A stretch of DNA of 64,000 nt from Hyphomicrobiales bacterium (GTDB taxonomy: Bacteria > Pseudomonadota > Alphaproteobacteria > Rhizobiales > Rhizobiaceae). Made by a program: the position numbers and the translations under genes. Location: NCBI GenBank assembly GCA_900466475.1, contig UBMI01000005.1:1-64000 (forward strand), given 5' to 3'. The notes beneath the pieces are model-generated. The model had not been told where the DNA came from. It did no database searches and was given only the letters and a program-made list of their open reading frames with translations. Below, piece by piece: positions 18,679-27,382 of the stretch (position 1 is the first letter of the stretch; each line of letters starts with the position of its first letter).

Positions 18679-19749
18679 TCATCCGACCTTCGGCTCATCT
18701 CCGCGGAAGGCGCGTTCCAGTAGTTGAACGAGGGCTCCGCGATCCAGTTCTCTTGGATTCCAATAGGCGTTATTAAGAGCCTGATCTGCCGCCGCTTCGA
18801 TACTGCCATCGGGCATACCTAGATCTCGTAACGACATCTCGGCACCCAGACCTTTTGCAAGTTTATAAAGTGCCATCGCGGGATCAGGCGCGGCCAGTGC
18901 GCGGCTTAGCCTCTCCATCGCAGCCGATGTAGCAGACGCATTGTAGGCCACAGCATGAGGCAAGACTGCTGTATGCAACTGCGCATGCGGTAGATTGAAC
19001 ATGCCACCGAGCGTATGGCAGAGCTTGTGATGCAGAGCCATTCCTACGGATCCGAGGCACACGCCGCAGAGCCAAGCGCCGTACAAAGCTGAAGAGCGTC
19101 CTTCGACGTCCCCTTTGTTGGCATGTATGCGAGGAAGCGCGCGCACGATGGCACCGATCCCTTCCTCCGCCATCAGAGAGACGACGGGATTTGCCTCCTT
19201 GGCGTAGAGCGCCTCGACCGCATGGGCGACGGCATTGATCCCGCTCGTCACCGACAACGGCACGGGCAAGGTCAGGGTAAGATCGACATCATAGACGATG
19301 ACCTCTGGGAGTATCCGCGGATCTGACCTGGTGACCTTGCGCCCGCCATCGGTCTCGCCGAGGATGGGCGTCGCCTCAGAGCCAGCATACGTAGTCGGGA
19401 CGACGATCTGTGGGAGGTCGGTTCGCAAGGCAATGGCCTTGCCCAGTCCAGTTGTCGACCCGCCACCAACTGAAAGGAGCGCGTCGATATCGTGGCGTTC
19501 CACAGTCTTCATCGCGTCGGCCGTTACCTCGACAGGCGTATGCATCTGCGCTTTGGAAAAGGTCGCAACGACGCGCGCTCCCAGGCTCTTGGCAATGTCT
19601 GCCGCCTGCGACGCCTGCTCTGGCGTCGAGAGCACTAGGATGCGGCGGGCCTTCAGCCTGTCTGCTTCCTCAGGAAGGCTAGCGATCGTGCCTTGGCCAA
19701 AAACCACCCTGGCGGGATTTCCCGTATAAAGGAACCGTTCCACCCTCAT
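18679..19749 (-). CDS. Maleylacetate reductase (iron-type alcohol dehydrogenase family)
   Basis: The 356-residue protein reduces maleylacetate to 3-oxoadipate with NAD(P)H, the step after hydroxyquinol ring cleavage. It begins MRVERFLYTGNPARVVFGQG and carries the family motifs VGGGSTTGLGKAIAL (nucleotide binding, near 93-107), VPTTYAGSEATPILGET, and the region SGINAVAHAVEALYA. Its length is normal for the family. It overlaps the ring-cleavage dioxygenase gene by four bases. I see no gene for later 3-oxoadipate degradation here, so that must lie elsewhere. Confidence 0.93.
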   Translation of the reverse strand: MRVERFLYTGNPARVVFGQGTIASLPEEADRLKARRILVLSTPEQASQAADIAKSLGARVVATFSKAQMHTPVEVTADAMKTVERHDIDALLSVGGGSTTGLGKAIALRTDLPQIVVPTTYAGSEATPILGETDGGRKVTRSDPRILPEVIVYDVDLTLTLPVPLSVTSGINAVAHAVEALYAKEANPVVSLMAEEGIGAIVRALPRIHANKGDVEGRSSALYGAWLCGVCLGSVGMALHHKLCHTLGGMFNLPHAQLHTAVLPHAVAYNASATSAAMERLSRALAAPDPAMALYKLAKGLGAEMSLRDLGMPDGSIEAAADQALNNAYWNPRELDRGALVQLLERAFRGDEPKVG

Positions 19750-20627
19750 CTCCTATCGGTCTGCCGTGCGAGCACGAAGTCGAAGTCGGACCGCCAGAGC
19801 GTCTCGCCATCCTCCACCTTCGTGAAGGGCGCGACGAGCGTCTGCTTCACGCCGAAAACCGTGTCGGATTCCAAATACGGATCGCCGCCAACGAACGTGT
19901 GGGTGACCAGCTTCTGAAAGCCATCCGCTCGCACCATGTAATGCATGTGCGCGGGACGAAACGGGTGGCGGCCGAGGCTTGAGAGCATCTGTCCGACAGG
20001 ACCATCGTCCGGGATAGGATATGAAACCGGCTTGATCCCAACGAAGCTGTACTGGCCGTCGGCAGCGGTGATGAATACACCCCGGTTATTCCACTTCGGC
20101 TGGATGTCGGGCTGCTGGACGTCGTAGTAGCCGTCCGCGTTGTCCGACCATACGTCGATCCGGGCACCCGAAACCGGATTGCCTTCCAGATCGACCACCC
20201 GTCCAATGAAGAGGCAGCTTTCGCCCTTGCCGTCGAGGCAAATCTGTTCACCCATCTTTCGGATCGGGCACCCCTCCACATGGAAGGGTCCGAAGACCGT
20301 GTTTTCCGTCGCACCAACTGGGCGTCTATTGTTGATCGCATCGACCAGCATGGACATTCCAAGCGTATCGGAAAGAAGGATGAACTCCTGTCGTTCCCGC
20401 GTGCACATCTGCCCGGTGCGGGTCAGGAAATCGATCCCGAACTCCCATTCCGCTTGCGTCAGCTCGATTTCACGGGCGAAGCTGTGAAGGTGCTTCACAA
20501 GGCAGGACATGACCTCCTTAAGCCGGGGACTTATATCTTCGCCCATTCGGGCGTTCACTGCCTCGACGGAATTATCTTCGGAAAAAAAACCAGCCGTCGA
20601 GGTGATCGCGGTTTTGCTTTTGGCCAT
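19746..20627 (-). CDS. Intradiol ring-cleavage dioxygenase, probably hydroxyquinol 1,2-dioxygenase
   Basis: The 293-residue protein has the N-terminal helical dimerisation domain and the beta-sandwich catalytic domain of catechol/hydroxyquinol 1,2-dioxygenases. The four Fe(III) ligands are visible: a Tyr in DGYYDVQ (about 167-168), Tyr in VSYPIPDDGP (about 203), and two His in RPAHMHYMV (about 227 and 229). Pairing with maleylacetate reductase points to hydroxyquinol (1,2,4-trihydroxybenzene) rather than catechol, because the product of hydroxyquinol cleavage is maleylacetate. I chose the ATG at 20627 because GAGGA sits before it; an in-frame ATG at 20645 directly follows the upstream stop codon. 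Confidence 0.9.
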   Translation of the reverse strand: MAKSKTAITSTAGFFSEDNSVEAVNARMGEDISPRLKEVMSCLVKHLHSFAREIELTQAEWEFGIDFLTRTGQMCTRERQEFILLSDTLGMSMLVDAINNRRPVGATENTVFGPFHVEGCPIRKMGEQICLDGKGESCLFIGRVVDLEGNPVSGARIDVWSDNADGYYDVQQPDIQPKWNNRGVFITAADGQYSFVGIKPVSYPIPDDGPVGQMLSSLGRHPFRPAHMHYMVRADGFQKLVTHTFVGGDPYLESDTVFGVKQTLVAPFTKVEDGETLWRSDFDFVLARQTDRR

Positions 20628-20645
20628 GTCCAGTCCTCGAGACAT

Positions 20646-21704
20646 CTAGGGAATGATGCGGTCCAGCCGCAAACGATCGAAGGCATCCGTGAAAGATCGG
20701 GTTGTGTCTTGATATTCAAGGAAGCCCAGTTCTCGGCTGCGGCCCATATCGTTGAACGTCTCGATCTGGCGCCCGAGATCTGCGTCCGAGTGCCAGAACG
20801 ATGCCACGCGGGTTAGAGCATTTGGTTCCAGCGCGTATTTCGCCACCATCCCGTCCCAGATCGGACCCGCCTCACGCATCTGCTCTTCGAGCGGGGTCGG
20901 GCTCCCCGGATAGGCGCCGGTTTCAAGACCAAAATAGGCAGCAAGACGTGGCCATAGCCACTTCCATCGAAACACCTCGCCATTGACGACGTTGAAGGCG
21001 AGATTAGCCGCCGCGCTGGTGGTTGCCGCCCATTTGAGGTGCTTTGCCAGGAGCCGGGCATCAGTGACGTCTGTCGCCGCTTCCCATTGCTCCGGTGATC
21101 CTGGGAAGATGAAAGGTCTACCGGTTTCACGGCAGATGGAAGCGTAGACGGCGAGTGTCGCCGCCATGTTCATGGCATTGCCGACCGCATAGCCGATAAG
21201 GGTGTGAGGACGATGCACGGACCAGGTGAAACCGTCCCTCGCGGACGCAGTGAAAATCTCGTCTTCCTGGACATAGTAGAAATTCTCTCCAGGAAGGCGC
21301 TCCTGCTCCTCTCTGAACGGGGTTTCCGGCTTGGTCTTCGCGTAGGATTCGAACGGTCCGAGATAATGTTTGGTGCCCGTGGTAAGCGCAACGTGTTCAA
21401 CGCCTCGGCCGGAAACGGCATCGAGCACGTTGCGAACGATAGCGCCGTTCACTCTGCAGTTCTCCACTTCGGTATCCTGGCGTGACCAGGCCGTGATGAA
21501 TACGTGGCTGGGGCGTTCTTCCGCGAGAGCAGCTTTTACCGATTGACCGTCAACGAGATCGCAACTCAGCGTCCGCACGCCGGGAAGCTTGCTTTGCGAA
21601 CGTGACAGGCCTGCCACGGTCCAGTCACCGCTCGCCAGGAGGTTTTCCGCAAGATTGCTTCCGGTGATGCCGGTCGCGCCTACGATGAGTGCCTTCTTGG
21701 TCAT
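20646..21704 (-). CDS. PRISE-type SDR oxidoreductase (atypical short-chain dehydrogenase)
   Basis: The 352-residue NAD(P)-binding protein starts MTKKALIVGATGITGSNLAE, with the GxTGxxG glycine motif at residues 9-15. It resembles the progesterone-5-beta-reductase/iridoid-synthase-like (PRISE) group, with SVHRPHTLIGYAVGNAMNMAATLAVYA and a C-terminal WHSDADLGRQIETFNDM. Enzymes of this group reduce activated C=C bonds or carbonyl compounds. Here it could act on an alicyclic enone intermediate; that is inference from the gene string. It sits three bases after the preceding ADH gene. Confidence 0.85.
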   Translation of the reverse strand: MTKKALIVGATGITGSNLAENLLASGDWTVAGLSRSQSKLPGVRTLSCDLVDGQSVKAALAEERPSHVFITAWSRQDTEVENCRVNGAIVRNVLDAVSGRGVEHVALTTGTKHYLGPFESYAKTKPETPFREEQERLPGENFYYVQEDEIFTASARDGFTWSVHRPHTLIGYAVGNAMNMAATLAVYASICRETGRPFIFPGSPEQWEAATDVTDARLLAKHLKWAATTSAAANLAFNVVNGEVFRWKWLWPRLAAYFGLETGAYPGSPTPLEEQMREAGPIWDGMVAKYALEPNALTRVASFWHSDADLGRQIETFNDMGRSRELGFLEYQDTTRSFTDAFDRLRLDRIIP

Positions 21705-21707
21705 CTC

Positions 21708-22694
21708 TTATCCGTTCACCAGTGTGATCTTGATGCTCTTCGTCGGATCCTGTCCGAATGAAAACGCCTCCACGGCGTCGGTGAGAGCGTAGTCGTGGGT
21801 TTGGATGGGCGACAAGTCGATCCCCGTGCGCTCAAGGAAGCGAATTGCAGCAGGCCACACACCGGGAGAACCGATGCAGCCGCGCACCGTCAGGTTCTTC
21901 ATCTGGATCTGACCGATCGTCACCGGCACCTTGCGTCCGATGTTGATGCCAACCATGGACATCCTTCCTTCCTCGCGGGCGTAATCGAAGGCCGCAGCGA
22001 GAGATGCATCATGACCTGACGCCTCGATCACGAGGTCTGCGCCGTGCCCCCCGGTCAGCTCACGAATCCTGTCTGCGGCGCCTCCGTCAGAAGGATCGAT
22101 AGCTTCGTCGGCGCCGAGGCGCTTGGCGACCTCGCGGCGTGTTGCCAGAGGATCGACCACGATGACCCTCGCCCCCATACCGATCGCTGCTGCGGCCGAA
22201 ACCAAGCCAATGGTGCCACCGCCCGACACGACGACCGTCTCGCTTGCGTTCGTGCCACCAGACCTCATCACCGCATAGTAGCCACATGTGAAGGGCTCGA
22301 TCAGCGCCGCCTTCTTGTTGTCGACGGCATCAGGAAGCTTGTGGAGCCATTCAGGATTGACGGCGAAATACTCACGGTCGGCTCCGCTCATGGAGAAACC
22401 GAAATGATGGAGACGATCGGGCGTGCGGACGACGCATTCGCCCACGACGCGCTCGCCTTTCTTGAATCCCTTCACGTTTCGGCCGACTTCCACGATCTCC
22501 CCGCTCCATTCATGTCCGGGCGTCACCGGGTAGGAGATCGGGATGATGTAGCGGCCAGCGAGGAGCTCGTAATCCGAATGGCAGATCCCAACCGCCTTGG
22601 TGTGGACGAGTACCTCGTTGGGCGACAGATCCGGCATCCCGACATCGGCGATAACCGGCCGTTCCGGAGCTTCGAAAATCAGAGCTTTCATCAT
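21708..22694 (-). CDS. Zinc-type alcohol dehydrogenase lacking the structural zinc cysteines
   Basis: The 328-residue medium-chain dehydrogenase has the catalytic zinc set (Cys in VGICHSD near 37, His-Glu in TPGHEWSG near 60) and a Rossmann motif VVSGGGTIGLVSAAAAIG. The lobe that normally holds four structural-zinc cysteines is different: only one Cys (VVGECVVRTPDRLHHFGF) is visible. It probably oxidises a secondary alcohol with NAD+. The ribosome site AGGAGGATG overlaps the start region. The substrate is presumably an intermediate of the surrounding pathway, related to the imported compound. Confidence 0.9.
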   Translation of the reverse strand: MMKALIFEAPERPVIADVGMPDLSPNEVLVHTKAVGICHSDYELLAGRYIIPISYPVTPGHEWSGEIVEVGRNVKGFKKGERVVGECVVRTPDRLHHFGFSMSGADREYFAVNPEWLHKLPDAVDNKKAALIEPFTCGYYAVMRSGGTNASETVVVSGGGTIGLVSAAAAIGMGARVIVVDPLATRREVAKRLGADEAIDPSDGGAADRIRELTGGHGADLVIEASGHDASLAAAFDYAREEGRMSMVGINIGRKVPVTIGQIQMKNLTVRGCIGSPGVWPAAIRFLERTGIDLSPIQTHDYALTDAVEAFSFGQDPTKSIKITLVNG

Positions 22695-22702
22695 CCTCCT
22701 CC

Positions 22703-23716
22703 TTAAATCTGTTCCAACAAGCCAGTGTTGGCGGCACGTACGATTGCTTCCAGCAGGGCAATGTTGTTCATCAGGTCTTCCCCGGTGATCGGATATGAGC
22801 CCTCACCTCTCACAGCGGTAGCGAAGGCCCGTAGATTGTCACGAACTGGTTCAGCGGGCGGCAGCTCCTGAACCGTGATCGGCTTGTTCTTCCACCCCTC
22901 GGTGACGACCCACCCATCCGGCGCCTCGACGTGAGCCTTGTCGCGGACCTCGATCCATCCCTCGGTGCCGAATACCGCGAAGCGGGAAATGAACGGCGTC
23001 GCGAGCGTTGCCGATATGTAGGCGGTACCACCGCCGGAGAAACGAATATGAGCACTCATCGTGTCGCCTTGCGGGATCGAGGAGGCAAGGTTCTCGCACA
23101 CGACGCGCACGTCCTTGGCAGGCCCCATCAGCTTCACGGCCAGGTCTGTAAGATGAATACCAGTCGCCGTCATGCCTCCGGCGGGAGCCTGGTCTGCCTT
23201 CAAGCGCCAGTTCGAAGGGTCGAGACCGAGAAACTTGTCATGGCTGAAGTTAGCTTCGATCTGCAGAAGGCGCCCCAGCTTGCCGGAGCTTGCTGCGTCG
23301 AGGATTCTGGCAATCGGCGTTTCAAACCGGCGCTCGTGCCCCATCCCAAGCACCAGGCCAGCCTCTTTGCAAAGCGCCACCGACGCTTCCGCACCCGCCT
23401 TGGTAAGGTCGAGGGGCTTCTCGCAGAAGACATGCTTGCCTGCAGCAACGACGCGAGCGATCTGTTCACGATGCAGCGAGTGCGGCGTTGCCAGCACGAC
23501 AGCCTCGACCGACGAATCTGCAAGCGCGTCCGCCATGTCCTGAGAATACTGCAACCCCATCTCAGCAGCGAAAGCGGATGCATCGGGATTCGGATCGACG
23601 CCATGGGTGAAGTGCATTCCGGCCCCGCCGGCGCTGACGAGGGCGGCTATCTTCCGCCCCCACCAGCCAAGACCAACGAGCGCTGCGATAACGGGTTTTT
23701 CCTCGCGAATGGTCAT
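22703..23716 (-). CDS. Gfo/Idh/MocA-family oxidoreductase
   Basis: The 337-residue protein has an N-terminal Rossmann fold (ALVGLGWWGRKIAALV), the family's catalytic Lys in HVFCEKPLDL near residue 95, and a C-terminal alpha/beta domain including GGMTATGIHLTDLAVKLMG. Members oxidise or reduce hydroxyls of sugars and cyclitols such as inositols with NAD(P). Its presence beside an RbsABC-type importer suggests that a polyol or cyclitol passes through this pathway. It overlaps the YciI gene at 23713 by four bases. Confidence 0.92.
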   Translation of the reverse strand: MTIREEKPVIAALVGLGWWGRKIAALVSAGGAGMHFTHGVDPNPDASAFAAEMGLQYSQDMADALADSSVEAVVLATPHSLHREQIARVVAAGKHVFCEKPLDLTKAGAEASVALCKEAGLVLGMGHERRFETPIARILDAASSGKLGRLLQIEANFSHDKFLGLDPSNWRLKADQAPAGGMTATGIHLTDLAVKLMGPAKDVRVVCENLASSIPQGDTMSAHIRFSGGGTAYISATLATPFISRFAVFGTEGWIEVRDKAHVEAPDGWVVTEGWKNKPITVQELPPAEPVRDNLRAFATAVRGEGSYPITGEDLMNNIALLEAIVRAANTGLLEQI

Positions 23717-23997
23717 CGATTATCCACCCGCTTGTTGAAAGGATGGATATTGACCGTTTTCCATACGCCGGCCTTGGTGAACGGGTCGGCGCTGTTGAAA
23801 TCGACGATCTCTTCCTTGGTGTCCGCCTCGAAAACGAACAGGGAGCCGATCATGGTTTCGTTGTCGTCGGCCAGCAGCGGCCCGGAGATCACGGTCTTGG
23901 TTTTGCCCGTCGAAAGATACGCCTTGTGGGCATCATAGTTCGCCAGTCGTTTTTCGACGGCGCCCTCATGGTCTAGGCAATGAACAACGAAATGCAT
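23713..23997 (-). CDS. YciI-family protein (second copy in the cluster)
   Basis: This 94-residue YciI fold protein starts MHFVVHCLDHEGAVEKRLAN. The conserved His (YDAHKAYL, near residue 24) and Asp (FNSADPF, near 69) are present, so it may be catalytic. It differs clearly from the YciI protein at 18240, so the two are not a recent duplication and probably act at different steps. AAGGA stands upstream of its ATG, and its end overlaps the Gfo/Idh/MocA start. Confidence 0.88.
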   Translation of the reverse strand: MHFVVHCLDHEGAVEKRLANYDAHKAYLSTGKTKTVISGPLLADDNETMIGSLFVFEADTKEEIVDFNSADPFTKAGVWKTVNIHPFNKRVDNR

Positions 23998-24053
23998 TCG
24001 ATAATTCCTTTCAATTCAGCGGTAGCGTCGCGGCAGCGACAGCTCGCAAGCGA

Positions 24054-25127
24054 TCAGGCCTTCATGTCGACAAGGATTTTGAGATGGGTCCCCGCGGGGT
24101 CGAGAAGTGCTTCGAAGCCCTTTTCGACGACTTGCTCGGGAGCAATCTGAGCGGTGACGATCTTTTCGACCGGGAAGATGCCAGCCCCGATCATCTGAGC
24201 GATCCTCGGCCAGATTTGAACAGGGTAGCACCAGGTGGCTTCGACGGTTATGTCCTTCAGCGCCCACAACATGGCGTCAATGGATGCTGGCCGGACATGA
24301 AGTCCAACCTGGACTACGGTTCCTTGGCGGCGGACCGCCTTGGCGCACAGATTGAGCGAAGCTTCGGCGCCGACACACTCCAAGGCAACGTCTAGGCCCA
24401 CCCCCTCCTCCGTATGATCGCGAAATAGCTGGTCGGTATCGGTCTCGCGCGGATCGAAGACGATCGCCTCGGGAACAAGTGCCTTGGCAAGTTCCCGTCG
24501 ATTGGGGTTCAGCTCGGAAACGAAGATCTTGGTCGCGCCTGCAGCCCTGGTCGCGAGCAACACGAGCGCGCCGATCGGTCCTACTCCGGAGACGAGGACC
24601 GAGCTTCCCGACGTAACGCCTCCACGATCGACGCCGTAGACGGCCACGGCTGCAGGTTCGATCATCGCCGCCTGAACGTCCGAGACCGTGTCAGGAACCG
24701 GAAAAACGTTGTAACCGTTCACGACTGCGCGCTCGCCCATTCCACCCCAGTCCCATGAGAGACCGACACAGGCCATCTTTTCACTGAGATGGAACAGCCC
24801 ACGACGTCCATAGTAGTCGTCGCGAGGCGAAATCAGGGGCTGGATGGAGACGCGGGATCCGGGAACGACGTGTGTCACGTTCTTGCCGACCTCGATCACA
24901 CGAGCAGAAAACTCATGCCCCAGGATCTGCGGCAACGTCGCCCCGGAATAGACGTGGGGTGTCGCCGGCGTGACGATCGGGCCCGCGATATATTCATGGA
25001 TATCGGTGCCACAAATACCGCACACAAGGGGCTCGACGAGCACCATGTCGTCGCCAAGCGGTCCCTCGGGGGCTTTCACGTCCTCGACCCGAATATCCTT
25101 CTTGGAGTAGTATCTAACAGCCTTCAT
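24054..25127 (-). CDS. Zinc-type alcohol dehydrogenase, butanediol/sorbitol dehydrogenase-like, without structural zinc site
   Basis: The 357-residue medium-chain dehydrogenase has catalytic zinc residues (Cys in VCGICGTDIHEY near 37-41, His-Glu in LGHEFSA near 70, Glu in MIEPAAVA) and a nucleotide motif SGVGPIGALVLLATRAAG. The structural zinc loop is replaced by PLISPRDDYYGRRGLFHL, which has none of the four usual cysteines. The overall pattern is closest to 2,3-butanediol and polyol dehydrogenases. It lies 71 bases after the SDR gene and 56 bases before the YciI gene. Confidence 0.9.
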   Translation of the reverse strand: MKAVRYYSKKDIRVEDVKAPEGPLGDDMVLVEPLVCGICGTDIHEYIAGPIVTPATPHVYSGATLPQILGHEFSARVIEVGKNVTHVVPGSRVSIQPLISPRDDYYGRRGLFHLSEKMACVGLSWDWGGMGERAVVNGYNVFPVPDTVSDVQAAMIEPAAVAVYGVDRGGVTSGSSVLVSGVGPIGALVLLATRAAGATKIFVSELNPNRRELAKALVPEAIVFDPRETDTDQLFRDHTEEGVGLDVALECVGAEASLNLCAKAVRRQGTVVQVGLHVRPASIDAMLWALKDITVEATWCYPVQIWPRIAQMIGAGIFPVEKIVTAQIAPEQVVEKGFEALLDPAGTHLKILVDMKA

Positions 25128-25198
25128 TGCTCTGTCCTTTGCATGTTCTGCTCCGCCATCTCCTGACGGTCGAATAATTCTCGCCCCTACGCGCGCCG

Positions 25199-25987
25199 TC
25201 AGATCAGGACCATCCCGCCATCGACCATGATCGTCTGCCCGGTGATGTAGTCGGACGCCGCTGAGGCGAGGAACGTGGTCACGCCGCTGATGTCTGCGGG
25301 GAGAGACACCCTTCCCAAGAGGATCGACTGCGAAAACTCATTGATCGCTTGTTCAGGCTTTGCGGTGAGGCCGTGATCCATGAACTCACGGTCAAGCTGC
25401 TCCCAGAGCTCGGTCTTCACGACACCGGGGCCAAAGCAATTGACGGTGATCTTGTGTTCTGCAAGCGAACGGGCGGCAGCCTGCGTGAGGGCCACGACTG
25501 CAAACTTCGAAGCGCAATAATGCGCGAACAAGGGATAGCCCTGCTTTCCGGCGATGGATGCCGTATTTACGATCTTCCCGCCGGTGCCTTGTGCGATCAT
25601 CTGCTTGGCGGCTTCCTGGGTACCTATCAGCACGCCTCGGCCATTAATCCGCATGATCCGGTCGAAGTCGTCATCAGTGACCTCGAGGAACGGGCAGGTC
25701 TGGCTGATTCCGGCATTGTTGAACATCACGTCGAGGCGGCCGAAATGCTCGACGGTCCTTGCGATCAGCTCCTGCACGCTCTGTCGATCGGAAACGTCGA
25801 CCCCAATCGCCATGGCATCTCCGTCGCCGGTTGAAATCTTCGCCGCAGTCTGTCTCGCCGTATCCTCATTCAGGTCTGCGATGACAACTTTAGCGCCGTT
25901 CTCGACCAAGTTGGCTGCGATGCCCGCACCGATGCCTCGCGCTGCACCAGTCACGATGACGACCTTGTTTTCAACTGATCGCGCCAC
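25199..25987 (-). CDS. Classical SDR dehydrogenase (acetoin/polyol dehydrogenase-like)
   Basis: The 262-residue short-chain dehydrogenase has TGAARGIG near 13-20 for NAD(P), NNAG near 88, a catalytic Ser-Tyr-Lys set (NTASIAGKQGY and HYCASKFA), and the C-terminal YITGQTIMVDGG. Such proteins oxidise diols, polyols or related alcohols. The start is GTG at 25987, supported by GGGAGG six bases upstream. The frame continues 129 bases further upstream but has no ribosome site there. It is the first gene of the large minus-strand string and faces the dehydrogenase at 26395 across a 407-base control region. Confidence 0.9.
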   Translation of the reverse strand: MARSVENKVVIVTGAARGIGAGIAANLVENGAKVVIADLNEDTARQTAAKISTGDGDAMAIGVDVSDRQSVQELIARTVEHFGRLDVMFNNAGISQTCPFLEVTDDDFDRIMRINGRGVLIGTQEAAKQMIAQGTGGKIVNTASIAGKQGYPLFAHYCASKFAVVALTQAAARSLAEHKITVNCFGPGVVKTELWEQLDREFMDHGLTAKPEQAINEFSQSILLGRVSLPADISGVTTFLASAASDYITGQTIMVDGGMVLI

Positions 25988-26394
25988 GACACACCTCCCT
26001 GATTTCCATATTCCACCACCCGTTAGCCGGCGCATCGAGGATGCAGATCGTGGGCTTCGCCAGTGCGAGAAAGCCATCAGCTGCAGAACTCCTTCGCGCA
26101 AACCGGTGGCTTGCACGTGTTCTCATTCGACTGACGGCTTTGTTCCTCCCACAGGAAACGCCGTGCGATCCTAGACGAACGCTAGAGGATGGACCGGCGG
26201 CTCGACAAATCTTTAATTATCCGAAACGGATATTTTGAATGCAGCAATCCTTCTCGGGCTGAAGCTACTATTTCTGTGGGAGGAGATGGCGCTTGCGCCG
26301 AACGGACGCATGCAGCCGATTGTCAGGCTCTCCTTCGACATAGCGGCAAGAAGTATCTGGACGGCAGACGCCGCCAGGGAAGGAAGGTTTTGCA
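25988..26394. promoter_or_regulatory. Divergent control region of the catabolic cluster
   Basis: These 407 bases separate the first gene of the minus-strand operon (25987) from the plus-strand dehydrogenase (26395). No gene is evident. The region holds operator-like dyad copy 1 at 26218-26232 and must contain promoters in both directions. Confidence 0.6.
26218..26232. promoter_or_regulatory. Operator-like dyad, copy 1 (TATCCGAAACGGATA)
   Basis: A perfect 6-base inverted repeat (TATCCG, AAA, CGGATA) is centred at 26225 in the divergent control region, 163 bases before the plus-strand gene. The same TATCC-N5-GGAT pattern recurs at 18627 and 30322. Confidence 0.65.
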
Positions 26395-27300
26395 ATGAGC
26401 GAGACATTGAGAGTGGGCTGGGCTGGCATTGGCAAGATGGGCGCCCCGATGAGCAGACGTGTGCTCGAGAACGGATACCCCGTTTCCGTTTATGAACCGC
26501 TCCCCGAAAATCGCGCCTCAGTGGTGGCTCTTGGTGCAAACGTAGCTCATAGCCTTGAAGACCTGGTGGAAACATCGGACGTGGTGATGCTCACCATTCC
26601 AAACGACGTCATTCTGCGCACTCTCATACTGGCACCAGCCACCCTCGCCGAGCTATTGAGGCCCGGTCAGATAGTAGTCGAGATGAGCACCGTATCTCCC
26701 GAGCTCTCAGCCGAGGTTGCGGACGCACTATCCCGAGCCGGTGTCGCATATCTTAGAGCTCCGGTATCAGGCAGCACGGTTACCGCGTCTTCCGGAATGC
26801 TTTCTGTCATGGTCTCCGGCCCAGAGGATGCCTACCGCAAGGTCGAGCCGATTCTCGCCAGTTTCTCCACAAAGCAGTTTTACCTGGGAGATGGCGAGGA
26901 GGCCCGATACCTGAAGCTCGTCCTGAACGCGCTCGTTGGTGCGACTGCCGCTCTCCTTGGCGAAGCTCTCACACTCGGACTGAAGGGCAATCTGTCGGTT
27001 GAAACAATGCTGAATGTCATTTGCGAGAGCGCTGTTGCCTCACCGCTGATCGCATACAAGCGCGACCTACTGGTAAATCGGAACTTTGACCCCGCCTTCT
27101 CGGTCTCTCAAATGATGAAGGATTTTGACCTGATCCTTGGCGCAGCGAAGTCTGATCATGTGCCCATGTACCTCGCCTCCGTGATCCGCCAGCAGTACGA
27201 AGCCGCATTCGCCGATGGCTTGGCGGAAAAGGACTTTTTCGTTCTCTTCGAGCAATCCGAGCGCCTAGCCGGTCTCAGCCGAGAGAAGAAAGCCTCCTGA
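26395..27300 (+). CDS. 3-hydroxyisobutyrate dehydrogenase-family oxidoreductase
   Basis: The 301-residue beta-hydroxyacid dehydrogenase has an N-terminal Rossmann motif (VGWAGIGKMGAPMSRRVLENG), the substrate-binding segment LRAPVSGSTVTASSGMLSVMVSG, and the catalytic Lys region YLKLVLNALVGATAALLGEALTLG near residue 170. Relatives act on 3-hydroxyisobutyrate, tartronate semialdehyde or similar acids. GGAAGG precedes the ATG. The gene diverges from the large operon and is followed after 82 bases by the wHTH-SBP regulator, so it is probably part of the same regulon. Confidence 0.9.
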   Translation: MSETLRVGWAGIGKMGAPMSRRVLENGYPVSVYEPLPENRASVVALGANVAHSLEDLVETSDVVMLTIPNDVILRTLILAPATLAELLRPGQIVVEMSTVSPELSAEVADALSRAGVAYLRAPVSGSTVTASSGMLSVMVSGPEDAYRKVEPILASFSTKQFYLGDGEEARYLKLVLNALVGATAALLGEALTLGLKGNLSVETMLNVICESAVASPLIAYKRDLLVNRNFDPAFSVSQMMKDFDLILGAAKSDHVPMYLASVIRQQYEAAFADGLAEKDFFVLFEQSERLAGLSREKKAS

Positions 27301-27382
27301 GCAAGAGCGTCCGCGTCATGGCTGGTGCAAGCATGGGCGGCACGCTAGTCTGACTGCCAATAGCGACGGTTGGGAGGCCGAC

